Positions 1-7,212 of a DNA stretch of 16,995 nucleotides are shown piece after piece. Within the stretch, counting starts at the first letter, position 1, and the number at the start of each line of letters is the position of its first letter. The stretch is from Gammaproteobacteria bacterium. Lineage in GTDB: Bacteria > Pseudomonadota > Gammaproteobacteria > Arenicellales > JAHEKD01. The notes beneath the pieces were generated by a model that was given only the letters and a program-made list of their open reading frames with translations, made no database searches and was not told where the DNA came from. The position numbers were made by a program, and so were the translations under genes. The DNA is taken from contig JAHEKD010000005.1 of assembly GCA_024638545.1 (NCBI GenBank), positions 1-16,995 on the forward strand, in the 5' to 3' direction.

Positions 1-1
1 A

Positions 2-838
2 CTCATGGTCTGGCAAGCGGGTCACGTCAGATTCGAGCAGTTCTTTGCCCTCCTTGCACCCTCGATTGTCAACTGGCTGGTGACGGCGGTGATCATGAGC
101 TTTGCCGTAAGTAACGAGAAGCCCCAGCCGGTGTCTGAAAAAGCCACCCTCCAGCACGGTGCCTGGATTGTCGTGGGCCTATTTATTGCGACGATTGCTA
201 TGGCAGTCAGCGCGCACAACACGCTGCATTTGCCGCCAGTCGTGGGGATGATGACAGGTCTGGGTCTCCTCAAGCTTTTCGGCTACTACCTGCGGCGCCG
301 AGACCGCCGATTCTCCGATCCATTCGAATTCAATATCGACCAAACCTCGATGGCCTTGGATCGGGAGGTGCGCGACGGCCATGAAGGCGCAACCGCCCAG
401 TACGACATTTACCGAAACCTGCAGCGTGCAGAGTGGGATACGCTGATGTTTTTCTACGGCATTACCCTGTGTGTGGGTGGACTCGGCGCCCTGGGCTACC
501 TGGGAAAAGTGTCCGAAATTTTTTATATCGACCTGGGCACAACCTATGCCAACATCCTGGTGGGGGTAGTGTCGGCCCTGCTGGACAACATCCCGGTTAT
601 GTTTGCCGTGCTCGCCATGGACCCCGAGATGAACCTCGGACAATGGTTACTTGTCACCCTTACCGCTGGTGTCGGCGGATCAATGCTGTCTATTGGCTCT
701 GCAGCAGGGGTCGCTGTGATGGGACAGGCGCGCGGCGTTTACACGTTCATGGCACATTTAAAATGGACGTGGGCGATTGCACTCGGATATGCTGCCAGCA
801 TTGCGGCACACCTGCTGGTAAACAAAAATCTGTTTTAG
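2..838 (+). CDS. nhaD: NhaD-type Na+/H+ antiporter, C-terminal part (5' end outside window)
   Basis: The reading frame is open from the first complete codon of the window, so this is the 3' part of a longer gene; the ATG at 5 is probably internal. About 278 residues are visible, with several hydrophobic membrane segments. A cytoplasmic-looking charged stretch (YYLRRRDRR, then a DQTSMALDRE region) lies between them. The C-terminal block with SALLDNIPVMFAV, then GVGGSMLSIGSAAGVAVMG and a final helix before LLVNKNLF resembles the ion transporter superfamily, NhaD branch. Known NhaD proteins exchange internal Na+ or Li+ for protons at the inner membrane and are common in marine and halophilic proteobacteria. 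It converges with engB, with a MITE-like element between them. The family call is from recognised motifs; ion specificity is inferred. Confidence 0.82.
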   Translation, partial: LMVWQAGHVRFEQFFALLAPSIVNWLVTAVIMSFAVSNEKPQPVSEKATLQHGAWIVVGLFIATIAMAVSAHNTLHLPPVVGMMTGLGLLKLFGYYLRRRDRRFSDPFEFNIDQTSMALDREVRDGHEGATAQYDIYRNLQRAEWDTLMFFYGITLCVGGLGALGYLGKVSEIFYIDLGTTYANILVGVVSALLDNIPVMFAVLAMDPEMNLGQWLLVTLTAGVGGSMLSIGSAAGVAVMGQARGVYTFMAHLKWTWAIALGYAASIAAHLLVNKNLF

Positions 839-856
839 GCAGTGGCTGACAGGCAG

Positions 857-860
857 TTAA
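857..860. repeat. Target site duplication TTAA, left of element copy 1
   Basis: TTAA directly precedes the left inverted repeat of the element and is matched by TTAA at 1037-1040 directly after its right inverted repeat. The motif is palindromic and only 4 bp, so alone it would be weak evidence. The second copy has its own matching 4-bp duplication (CTAG), which supports the boundaries. Confidence 0.7.
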
Positions 861-1036
861 CCCGCATTTCTCGCCAGGCTTCGTAGCGAGACGGTTAAAG
901 GATGCGCCCTCTATGGGTTTGACGACCAAAGGGCCCGAAGGCATCGTTGACACTACGTCGAGGAGCCTGGCTAAGTAAAAAGCAGGCAGGGCGTGGCAAG
1001 GGAACGTCGCAGTAGCACGGTGGTGAGAAATGCGGC
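861..1036 (-). mobile_element. MITE-like non-autonomous element, copy 1 (176 bp)
   Basis: The element has near-perfect terminal inverted repeats. The left end reads CCCGCATTTCTCGCCA, and the right end, reverse complemented, reads GCCGCATTTCTCACCA. It is flanked by the 4-bp direct repeat TTAA (857-860 and 1037-1040). A related copy in opposite orientation lies at 12008-12220; hand alignment gives about 22 mismatches over 176 columns, roughly 87% identity, plus one 37-bp length difference. No open reading frame of substance lies inside, so it would depend on a transposase encoded elsewhere. The right-hand TTAA overlaps the engB stop codon (TAA on the minus strand, 1039-1037). Strand is given so that both copies read away from the gene whose stop codon they abut. 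The parental insertion sequence family is not identified; 4-bp TA-centred duplications of the YTAR type are known for some DDE insertion sequences. Confidence 0.85.
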
Positions 1037-1040
1037 TTAA
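1037..1040. repeat. Target site duplication TTAA, right of element copy 1, overlapping the engB stop codon
   Basis: This is the partner of the TTAA at 857-860. The first three bases are the reverse complement of the engB TAA stop codon, so the insertion left the engB protein unchanged. Confidence 0.7.
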
Positions 1041-1663
1041 TCACGATCTACTTCAGCTAGATCCAGCCATTTACATACCTGGGCACGTGCCTGTTGTTCA
1101 CCCAGGCCGGTAACGGCGGAAAACTGCTGCAGGCTAAATTCAAGTTTCCCGTATACCGGATCTGTGATCTGGTTTTTAAATTTGAACATTGCCTGGTTGG
1201 CATGATTGCGCGTTAATTTATCGGCTTTTGTTAACAACACCAGTACGGGCAATCGGGCATCCAGACAGTATTGGAGCATTTGCCGGTCTAAATCTGTGAT
1301 CGGCCGACGAATATCAACAGGCAGTACCAAACCCTTGAGACTCTCACGCTCTGAAAAATAGGTTTCAATATGCTGTTTCCATTTTTGTTTCACGGCAAAC
1401 GGCACTTTTGCATAGCCATAGCCGGGCAAATCGACCAGACGGGTCGCTGCGTTTAATTCAAAGAATATGATTTGCTGAGTACGCCCGGGTATTTTACTGG
1501 TTCGGGCAAGCGACCTGTAACCCGTCAGGCGGTTAATTGCGCTGGATTTGCCAACATTGGAGCGACCGACAAACGCAACCTCTGCACCTTCGTCTGCAGG
1601 CCAGTCTGCTGGCCTGGTTGCACTTAGCAAATAAACACACGGATGTAAATTATTTTTCGACAT
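1037..1663 (-). CDS. engB: Ribosome biogenesis GTP-binding protein EngB (YihA/YsxC)
   Basis: TrmE-Era-EngA-EngB-Septin family GTPase of about 208 residues, the usual EngB length. Visible G motifs, numbered from the ATG at 1663: G1 GRSNVGKS (33-40), G2 threonine in PGRTQ (about 62), G3 DLPGYG (78-83), G4 TKAD (145-148) and a C-terminal G5-like SAVTG. Known EngB proteins are essential in many bacteria and act in large ribosomal subunit assembly in the cytoplasm. The ATG at 1663 (MSKNN) was chosen because the residues from there align without gaps with the N-terminus of E. coli YihA. A longer form could start at a GTG at 1711; neither start has a strong Shine-Dalgarno sequence. The gene diverges from the cytochrome c gene at 1909, a neighbourhood common in gammaproteobacteria. 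Its stop codon touches the mobile element at 861-1036. Confidence 0.95.
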   Translation of the reverse strand: MSKNNLHPCVYLLSATRPADWPADEGAEVAFVGRSNVGKSSAINRLTGYRSLARTSKIPGRTQQIIFFELNAATRLVDLPGYGYAKVPFAVKQKWKQHIETYFSERESLKGLVLPVDIRRPITDLDRQMLQYCLDARLPVLVLLTKADKLTRNHANQAMFKFKNQITDPVYGKLEFSLQQFSAVTGLGEQQARAQVCKWLDLAEVDRD

Positions 1664-1806
1664 TCTGAAATTGGGCAATAACGAGGATCGAGTATAAACT
1701 ACATCAGGCACTAAAATATTCCGGCGTATCCCGATAAACCTTCGTCATCTATCTGCTCTTAAAATTCCTAATATCGCACTTATATCAATGATTATGCGTT
1801 ATAGAC

Positions 1807-1835
1807 TTACCAGCCTGGCAAATCTACAGTAAAAT
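1807..1835 (+). promoter_or_regulatory. Possible sigma70-type promoter of the cytochrome c gene
   Basis: A TAAAAT -10-like hexamer (1830-1835) has a weak TTACCA -35-like hexamer (1807-1812) 17 bp upstream. The implied transcript start is about 65 bp before the ATG. The rest of the divergent engB/cytochrome gap (1664-1908) is AT-rich with no other clear signal. Only spacing and hexamer resemblance support this. Confidence 0.3.
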
Positions 1836-1908
1836 AGCGTGAATTCACCAACTGGACCATGTCGAAAGTGGTCATATGAGATTAATCAAGACTGAAGGAG
1901 TTTTTTAG

Positions 1909-3093
1909 ATGTCTCCAAGATTAATAGCAATATTAATGCTAGCCGTATCCGCGACTGCCATGGCCACAGAAACAACGACTGAGGCTGGGGTCGAACAAAT
2001 ACAAACTGGGACTGAGGCGGCAGTAGAAATGACTGAAGAGGCTACCCAACAAGCCGAAGTTGTCGTTGAGGATGCCGTTGAACAGACGCAGGCAGCAGCT
2101 GAGGAAATGGTTGAAGAGACGGCCCAGGAGGCCGAGACCGCCGCGGAACAGGTCCAGGATGCGGTCGAGGAAACAGCTGCGGAAACCACTCAGGAGACTG
2201 TGGTTGAAGAAATGCAAACTGAGACTGAGGCGGCAGTAGAAATGACTGAAGAGGCTACCCAACAAGCCGAAACTGTCGTTGAGGATGCCGTTGAACAGAC
2301 GCAGGCAGCAGCTGAGGAAATGGTTGAAGAGACGGCCCAGGAGGCCGAGACCGCCGCGGAACAGGTCCAGGATGTGGTCGAGGAAACAGCTGCGGAAGTC
2401 ACCCAGGAGGCAGCAGCAGAGGAGGCCACAGGGGAAGTTAAAGAGCAAGCTGAAGCTGTGACTGAAGTACCGGCTGCAGAAACGGAAGCGGGTATCGAGG
2501 CCGTCGACGTTGCCGAACCATCAGATATTGCCAAGGACGCCGCTGCCCTGGAGACAGCAGATTCTTCCGACATTCAGGCCAAACTGGCCACATGTGCGGC
2601 CTGTCATGGCGCAGATGGAAACAGTGCCATTCCGCAGAATCCAAAGCTTGCTGGCCAGGTGCCCGGATATATCGCCGATCAGCTTATGAAATTTAAATCG
2701 GGTGAGCGTGAAAACGCGCTCATGGCAGCACAGGCTGCGAACCTGACCGATGAAGAGATGCTGGCGATTGATGCCTTCTACTCAGCGCAACAGGCCCAGC
2801 TCGGCGCAATTTCCGAAGACATGCAGGAACAGGCCCTGATTGGAGAGAAAATATACCGCGGTGGCGAACCTACGATGTCTATTTCCGCATGCATGAGTTG
2901 TCATGGGCCCAGCGGCAAAGGCATTCCTGTCCGATTTCCCAGAGTCAGTGGTCAGCATATTGAATATCTGGAACAGACATTACTGGCGTACAAAACAGGT
3001 ACCCGCAAGAGTGATGTGATGAATTCAATTGCGTTTCGTTTATCCGAGCAGCAAATAAAATCACTGTCGATATATATGCACGGCCTAAAGTAA
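1909..3093 (+). CDS. Diheme cytochrome c (c4-type) with a long acidic duplicated N-terminal insert
   Basis: The 394-residue precursor has a signal peptide (about 1-20, ending AMA) and two class I cytochrome c domains with haem-binding CAACH (229-233) and CMSCH (328-332). Each is followed by a c4-like PKLAGQ or PRVSGQ block, and the likely methionine axial ligands lie in NALMAA and SDVMNS. Known c4 proteins carry electrons in the periplasm to terminal oxidases. Between signal peptide and haems lie about 200 extra residues, making the protein nearly twice the usual c4 length. No Lys or Arg occurs from residue 5 to 177, and this stretch is dominated by Glu, Ala, Thr, Gln and Val with no Phe, Trp or Tyr. 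It contains a 71-residue unit repeated in tandem (32-102 and 103-173). A good ribosome site (AAGGAG) precedes the ATG. The haem domains are certain; the role of the acidic arm is unknown. Confidence 0.9.
   Translation: MSPRLIAILMLAVSATAMATETTTEAGVEQIQTGTEAAVEMTEEATQQAEVVVEDAVEQTQAAAEEMVEETAQEAETAAEQVQDAVEETAAETTQETVVEEMQTETEAAVEMTEEATQQAETVVEDAVEQTQAAAEEMVEETAQEAETAAEQVQDVVEETAAEVTQEAAAEEATGEVKEQAEAVTEVPAAETEAGIEAVDVAEPSDIAKDAAALETADSSDIQAKLATCAACHGADGNSAIPQNPKLAGQVPGYIADQLMKFKSGERENALMAAQAANLTDEEMLAIDAFYSAQQAQLGAISEDMQEQALIGEKIYRGGEPTMSISACMSCHGPSGKGIPVRFPRVSGQHIEYLEQTLLAYKTGTRKSDVMNSIAFRLSEQQIKSLSIYMHGLK
2002..2427 (+). repeat. Tandem duplication, 213-bp unit, in the cytochrome c gene
   Basis: Copy 1 spans 2002-2214 and copy 2 spans 2215 to about 2427, a period of 213 bp (71 codons). 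The first roughly 180 bp are nearly identical between copies, with amino-acid changes such as Gly to Glu at residue 34/105, Val to Thr at 51/122 and Ala to Val at 85/156. The last third of copy 2 (after about 2395) has diverged. Within each unit the protein shows looser 11-residue periodicity, for example EEATQQAEVVV, EDAVEQTQAAA, EEMVEETAQEA. The in-frame, near-identical copies suggest a recent duplication. Confidence 0.9.
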
Positions 3094-3380
3094 GGTTTGG
3101 CAGGAAGACCTTAAATAAAACCCAAAATACCTAAAAATTTAAGAATTTTTTCTATCCTGAAAACGGACAGCTCGCTGCCCGTTTGCGGTTAACTCTGACA
3201 TGCAAATCAGCACTCGCCAAGCAGGGTGTAAACAGCGGTTGATAGCGGGTAAGTCAGTGCCCCGATAAACTTTCCGGGAATCGTGCGCCACAACCGCGCT
3301 TTTTCGCTGATCACGACACAGGCTTGCGCGGTTTGATGTTCAGGATTTCACGGGCAGTTGCATTACATATCGCATCGCAT
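3094..3380. other. Intergenic stretch between the cytochrome c gene and glpV
   Basis: This is the upstream part of a 405-bp gene-free gap. Apart from the hairpin at 3161-3184 I see no conserved motif, RNA gene or coding segment here. The glpV-proximal part of the gap (3381-3498) is annotated separately as the control region. Confidence 0.5.
3161..3184 (+). terminator. Hairpin after the cytochrome c gene, possible terminator
   Basis: AAACGGACAG and CTGCCCGTTT form a 10-bp stem with one A/C mismatch around a CTCG loop, 68 bp after the cytochrome stop codon. The run of T residues lies before the hairpin rather than after it, so this is not a textbook intrinsic terminator. It may be a weak terminator or an mRNA 3'-end stabiliser. 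Confidence 0.4.
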
Positions 3381-3444
3381 ATTCGAAAATGGAAAATTTT
3401 CTAACGAACTATAATTTGACACTAAACGAATAGTTTGTAAAAAT
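3381..3444 (+). promoter_or_regulatory. glpV promoter region with three phased CGAA boxes (candidate GlpR operator)
   Basis: Two overlapping promoter arrangements are visible: a perfect TATAAT (3410-3415) without a good -35, and TTGACA (3416-3421) followed after 16-17 bp by TAAAAA/AAAAAT (3438-3444). Three CGAA tetramers occur at 3384-3387, 3405-3408 and 3427-3430, spaced 21 and 22 bp, about two helical turns. The first lies in a TTCGAA palindrome. Known GlpR and other DeoR-family operators contain TTCG/CGAA half-sites, and a DeoR-family gene lies at 5318. An 11-bp direct repeat TTTGTAAAAAT occurs at 3434-3444 and 3461-3471. Binding is inferred. Confidence 0.5.
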
Positions 3445-3498
3445 GCTTCATCGTGAAATTTTTGTAAAAATCACCACAAATCAATTGAGGAGTATCAA

Positions 3499-5232
3499 AT
3501 GACGAAGAAATTGTTTGTCACCGCAGGTTTGCTTGCCGCGATGATTACCCAGAGTGTTCACGCAGACATGGCGGCAGCCGAAAAATGGATCAACGATGAA
3601 TTTCAGCCATCTTCCTTAAGCAAGGAAGAGCAGATGAAAGAAATGGAATGGTTCATCAGCGCAAGCGAACCTTTCAAGGGCATGGAAGTCAATGTGCTCT
3701 CTGAAACCATACCTACACATGAGTACGAGTCCAAGGTGCTCACCAAAGCTTTTGAAGAAATTACAGGTATCAAAGTCAATCACCAGCTGCTTGGTGAGGG
3801 CGAAGTCGTTCAGGCAGTCCAGACTCAGATGCAGACAAAACGTAATCTCTACGACGCCTATATTAACGATTCGGATCTGATTGGCACGCACTCACGGTTG
3901 CAGCTGGCGGTAAACCTCACTGACTGGATGGCCGGCGACGGCAGCGATGTCACAAACCCCATGCTGGACGTTGATGACTTTATCGGGAAATCATTTACTA
4001 CCGGCCCTGACGGCAAACTTTATCAGCTGCCCGATCAACAATTTGCCAATCTCTATTGGTTTCGCAAAGACTGGTTTGATCGTGATGACCTTAAGGAACA
4101 GTTTAAGGGTATTTACGGCTATGACCTCGGCGTGCCGGTCAACTGGTCAGCGTATGAAGATATTGCAGAATTTTTCACGGAACACGTAAAAGAAATCGAT
4201 GGCGTGCAGGTTTATGGCCATATGGATTACGGCAAACGGGCGCCGGACCTTGGCTGGCGCATGACCGATGCCTGGCTCTCAATGGCTGGCGCAGGTAGTC
4301 AGGGACTGCCGAACGGCGTGCCTGTAGACGAATGGGGCATCCGAATGGAGGAAGGCTCCTGTAATCCTGTTGGCGCGTCGGTTTCCCGCGGTGGTGCAGC
4401 CAATGGACCCGCTGCCGTTTACGCCATTCGCAAATGGGATGAATGGCTGAGAAAATATGCGCCTCCCGGTGCCGCGAGTTATGATTTCTACCAGTCTCTA
4501 CCGGCCCTCTCACAGGGTAATGTAGCACAGCAAATTTTCTGGTATACCGCATTCACTGCCTCGATGGTGACCCCCCAGAGCGAAGGCAATAACACCGTTG
4601 ATGACGAAGGCAAACCATTATGGAGAATGGCTCCTTCACCTCACGGCCCTTACTGGGTTGAAGGTCAGAAACTGGGCTATCAGGATGCAGGCTCTTGGAC
4701 GCTGTTTGAATCCACGCCGCTCGAACAGCGCAAGGCAGCATGGCTATATGCACAGTTTGTAGTATCGAAAACCGTTGACGTCAAAAAAAGCCATGTTGGT
4801 CTGACGTTCATTCGCGACAGTTCGATTAATCATGAATCCTTCACAGAACGTGCCCCCAACCTCGGCGGCCTGGTTGAATTCTATCGTTCTCCTGATCGTG
4901 TGTTGTGGTCTCCAACAGGTATTAATGTTCCGGATTACCCCAAACTTGCACAAATCTGGTGGCAGCAGATTGGTGATGTCAATTCAGGCGCTTTCACAGC
5001 CCAGGAAGCTATGGACAGACTTGCAAGCGAAATGGATCTGGTCATGTCACGCATGCAGCGTGCCGACGAAAATGCACAAACTTACGGCGGCTGTGGCCCG
5101 AGGCTTAACGAAGAAAAAGATCCTTCTGAATGGCTAAGCATGGAAGGTTCACCGAAGGCCAAACTAGATAATGAAAAGCCTCAAGGCGAAACCGTTAATT
5201 ATGATGAGCTGATTAAGCGCTGGCAAAACTAG
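3499..5232 (+). CDS. glpV: Periplasmic solute-binding protein of a glycerol-type ABC transporter (GlpV-like)
   Basis: The 577-residue protein has a signal peptide (basic MTKK, hydrophobic core, cleavage likely after VHA near residue 22). The body resembles a large extracellular solute-binding protein of the sugar/polyol class: a mature start near MAAAEKWI, a KAFEEITGIKVNHQLL block typical of such proteins, and many aromatic residues suited to a polyol pocket. In rhizobia, GlpV is the binding protein of the GlpSTPQUV glycerol uptake system; its neighbours here match that system gene for gene. The ATG has a good ribosome site (GAGGAG, 3487-3492) and lies after the strongest promoter-like region of the block. 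Placed first and separated from glpR by a perfect hairpin, it is probably expressed more highly than the downstream genes. Family and role in transport are well supported; glycerol as the substrate is inferred from synteny. Confidence 0.85.
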   Translation: MTKKLFVTAGLLAAMITQSVHADMAAAEKWINDEFQPSSLSKEEQMKEMEWFISASEPFKGMEVNVLSETIPTHEYESKVLTKAFEEITGIKVNHQLLGEGEVVQAVQTQMQTKRNLYDAYINDSDLIGTHSRLQLAVNLTDWMAGDGSDVTNPMLDVDDFIGKSFTTGPDGKLYQLPDQQFANLYWFRKDWFDRDDLKEQFKGIYGYDLGVPVNWSAYEDIAEFFTEHVKEIDGVQVYGHMDYGKRAPDLGWRMTDAWLSMAGAGSQGLPNGVPVDEWGIRMEEGSCNPVGASVSRGGAANGPAAVYAIRKWDEWLRKYAPPGAASYDFYQSLPALSQGNVAQQIFWYTAFTASMVTPQSEGNNTVDDEGKPLWRMAPSPHGPYWVEGQKLGYQDAGSWTLFESTPLEQRKAAWLYAQFVVSKTVDVKKSHVGLTFIRDSSINHESFTERAPNLGGLVEFYRSPDRVLWSPTGINVPDYPKLAQIWWQQIGDVNSGAFTAQEAMDRLASEMDLVMSRMQRADENAQTYGGCGPRLNEEKDPSEWLSMEGSPKAKLDNEKPQGETVNYDELIKRWQN

Positions 5233-5261
5233 ATCAGCGATCGGATAACAACATTCAATTC

Positions 5262-5291
5262 ACAGGAGGCCTGAGCGCTCAGGCCTCCTGT
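5262..5291 (+). promoter_or_regulatory. Perfect 30-bp palindrome between glpV and glpR
   Basis: ACAGGAGGCCTGAGC is followed directly by its exact reverse complement, giving a stem of about 13 bp with a 4-base loop (GCGC). It lies 30 bp after the glpV stop. No T run follows, so it is more likely an intercistronic stabiliser or partial terminator that keeps glpV mRNA above the downstream genes than a full terminator. Its 3' arm contains CCTCC, which could also pair with the glpR Shine-Dalgarno GGAGG (5309-5313). Confidence 0.75.
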
Positions 5292-5317
5292 TGTCATCGT
5301 GGTTTAACGGAGGAACA

Positions 5318-6145
5318 ATGCCCCACAGCGCTGGGATCAACAGGCGTCAGCAGGCCATAATGAAGTACATTCGCGAGTACGGTACTGCACAAGTCGAGGC
5401 CCTTGCCGAATCATTTAAAGTGACACCACAAACTATCAGGCGAGACCTTAATCGTCTTTACGACCAGGAACTGGTGCAGCGTGTTCATGGCGGCGCAATC
5501 GTCAAAGATAATGTAGAGAACCTGGGATATCGTTCCAGAAAAATATTGATGGCTGAGGAAAAGTCGGCCATTGCAAAGCGTGCGGCCACATTGCTGCCTG
5601 ACAATGTTTCACTATTTATCAATATCGGTACAACAACGGAGAAAGTTGCAGAATATTTAACCTCGCACCGCGGGCTTCTGGTGATCACGAATAATATCAA
5701 CGTTGCCAGTTTATTATGGCCGAATAGAGGCATGGAAGTGATTGTGGCCAATGGTACAATCAGGCACCAGGACGGTGGTATTGTCGGTTCCAGTACTGAA
5801 GAATTTATTCAAAAGTTCAAGGTTGATTATGCAATCATTGGCTGTTCTTCCATAGAAGACAGTGAAATATTCGATTTCGACCTGCGCGAGGTGAGAGTGG
5901 CGCAGGCCATAATTAAACGTGCCAGGTCGATCATACTGGTCACCGATTCAATTAAATTTAATCGTCGGGCTCCAATAAGGCTGGGTGACCTGAGCCAGAT
6001 AGATTATCTCGTGACTGACAACGGTATATCCCAGCAGGCTATCCGGACATGTAGAAATAATGACGTGCACCTGGAGATTGTAAACATTCCGAGCAATGAA
6101 CAACCAGATTCAAATAATACAAAAGCGATAAATTATGGCAATTGA
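5318..6145 (+). CDS. glpR: DeoR-family transcriptional repressor, GlpR-like
   Basis: The 275-residue protein has a DeoR winged helix-turn-helix at about residues 9-60, with the family pattern VTPQTIRRDLNRLYDQ followed by VQRVHGGA. A DeoRC sugar-phosphate sensor domain follows, with INIGTTTEKVA (about 101-111) at the effector pocket, ITNNINVAS, and DGGIVGSSTEEF close to the E. coli GlpR counterpart. Known GlpR represses glycerol genes and is released by glycerol 3-phosphate. The ATG at 5318 has a clear ribosome site (GGAGG, 5309-5313). The frame extends to a TTG at 5291, but that codon lies inside the hairpin and has no ribosome site. The gene overlaps glpS by 11 bp, so the two are translationally linked. 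Likely targets are the CGAA boxes before glpV. Confidence 0.9.
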   Translation: MPHSAGINRRQQAIMKYIREYGTAQVEALAESFKVTPQTIRRDLNRLYDQELVQRVHGGAIVKDNVENLGYRSRKILMAEEKSAIAKRAATLLPDNVSLFINIGTTTEKVAEYLTSHRGLLVITNNINVASLLWPNRGMEVIVANGTIRHQDGGIVGSSTEEFIQKFKVDYAIIGCSSIEDSEIFDFDLREVRVAQAIIKRARSIILVTDSIKFNRRAPIRLGDLSQIDYLVTDNGISQQAIRTCRNNDVHLEIVNIPSNEQPDSNNTKAINYGN

Positions 6146-7205
6146 ACTGCATAATGTGGTCAAACAGGTTGATGGCCAGACACATATCTACGACACGTCA
6201 CTGAATCTGGTCAAAGGTGAATTCAACATATTGCTCGGCACGACGTTAAGCGGCAAAACCACGCTGATGAGATTGATGGCAGGACTCGAAAAACCTACCT
6301 CGGGTGAGATCTGGTTCGATGGTGAGAATGTTACCCGAATACCCGTTCAGAAGCGTAACGTCGCGATGGTGTACCAGGCGTTTATTAACTACCCGAGTTT
6401 CAGTGTCTATGAGAATATTGCTTCGCCGCTGAAAGTTGCAGGGCTGAGTAAATCACAGGTTGATGAAAGAGTGATGAAAATTGCCGATCTGCTAAAGCTG
6501 ACACCCATGTTAAATCGACAACCTTCCGAGCTCTCGGGCGGACAGCAGCAGCGCACTGCTCTGGCACGAGCACTGGTAAAGGGTTCAGATCTTGTGCTTC
6601 TGGATGAGCCGCTTGCAAATCTGGATTATAAATTACGCGAGGAGTTACGCGATGAACTGCCAAAATTATTCGCTGATACCGGTGCAACGGTTGTCTACGC
6701 AACCAGCGAGCCACTTGAGGCACTGTTGCTGGGCGGTAATACAGCCACTCTGGATCGCGGACGGGTTGTACAGTTTGGCCCAACCGCGCAAACCTATCGT
6801 AACCCGGTATCACTCACCGGAGCGAAAGTATTTTCAGACCCGCCTATCAACACCGCCAGGGTCAGGAAATCGGGTGACAATATACAACTAAGCGACTCAA
6901 TACAGTGGAAAGCACCTGCTCACGTCGTCAAACTCGATGATGGCGAATACACAATCGGCATACGCCCCCATCAGATAAAAATCTCCGGTGTGGGTGTGAA
7001 TGTCAAAGGAAAGGTACAGATCGCTGAGATCAGCGGATCGGAGAGCATCATCAGAATGACTGTCGAGAATAATAACTGGGTCTGTGAGACGCACGGGATT
7101 CATGCATTCGAGGTTGGCGAAGAGGTCGATTTCTTTTTTGATGCCGAGCGGTGTTTATATTTTGACAATGCTGAAAAATTCATAGCGGCGCAGGCAATGG
7201 AGTAA
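6135..7205 (+). CDS. glpS: ABC transporter ATP-binding protein GlpS-like (switch histidine replaced)
   Basis: The 356-residue ATPase of the sugar/polyol importer (MalK/UgpC) type sits on the cytoplasmic face of the permeases. Walker A is GTTLSGKT (35-42), the Q-loop glutamine lies in MVYQAF (about 81), the signature LSGGQ is intact (133-137), and Walker B is LVLLDE (153-158) with LANLD as D-loop. The switch position, normally the His of THD, reads TSE (Ser191). A C-terminal TOBE-like regulatory domain follows (about 240-350, with IGIRPHQIKI). In rhizobia GlpS and GlpT form the ATPase pair for glycerol import. The ATG overlaps the end of glpR by 11 bp, and glpT follows after 7 bp. The missing histidine suggests that this subunit does not complete a hydrolytic site on its own. 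Confidence 0.9.
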   Translation: MAIELHNVVKQVDGQTHIYDTSLNLVKGEFNILLGTTLSGKTTLMRLMAGLEKPTSGEIWFDGENVTRIPVQKRNVAMVYQAFINYPSFSVYENIASPLKVAGLSKSQVDERVMKIADLLKLTPMLNRQPSELSGGQQQRTALARALVKGSDLVLLDEPLANLDYKLREELRDELPKLFADTGATVVYATSEPLEALLLGGNTATLDRGRVVQFGPTAQTYRNPVSLTGAKVFSDPPINTARVRKSGDNIQLSDSIQWKAPAHVVKLDDGEYTIGIRPHQIKISGVGVNVKGKVQIAEISGSESIIRMTVENNNWVCETHGIHAFEVGEEVDFFFDAERCLYFDNAEKFIAAQAME

Positions 7206-7212
7206 CTGATTA

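Noticed and set aside
747..953. Minus-strand frame covering the nhaD end and part of element copy 1
   Set aside because: It crosses the boundary of the mobile element and has no recognisable domain; it is an accidental frame.
861..1036. Small structured RNA gene
   Set aside because: The inverted termini and target duplications at both copies are better explained by transposition; an RNA role is not excluded but is unsupported.
1664..1711. N-terminal extension of EngB from a GTG
   Set aside because: The extra 16 residues have no counterpart in E. coli YihA, while the ATG at 1663 aligns with its N-terminus without gaps.
1939..2573. Long minus-strand frames opposite the cytochrome c gene
   Set aside because: They mirror the repetitive Glu/Ala codons of the coding strand, have low-complexity Ser/Cys/Leu composition and no ribosome site.
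3161..3184. Strong intrinsic terminator after the cytochrome gene
   Set aside because: The stem has a mismatch and the T run is upstream, not downstream, so it is kept only as a weak candidate.
5291..5317. TTG start for GlpR
   Set aside because: The codon is the last base of the palindrome plus two bases and has no ribosome site; the ATG at 5318 follows GGAGG.
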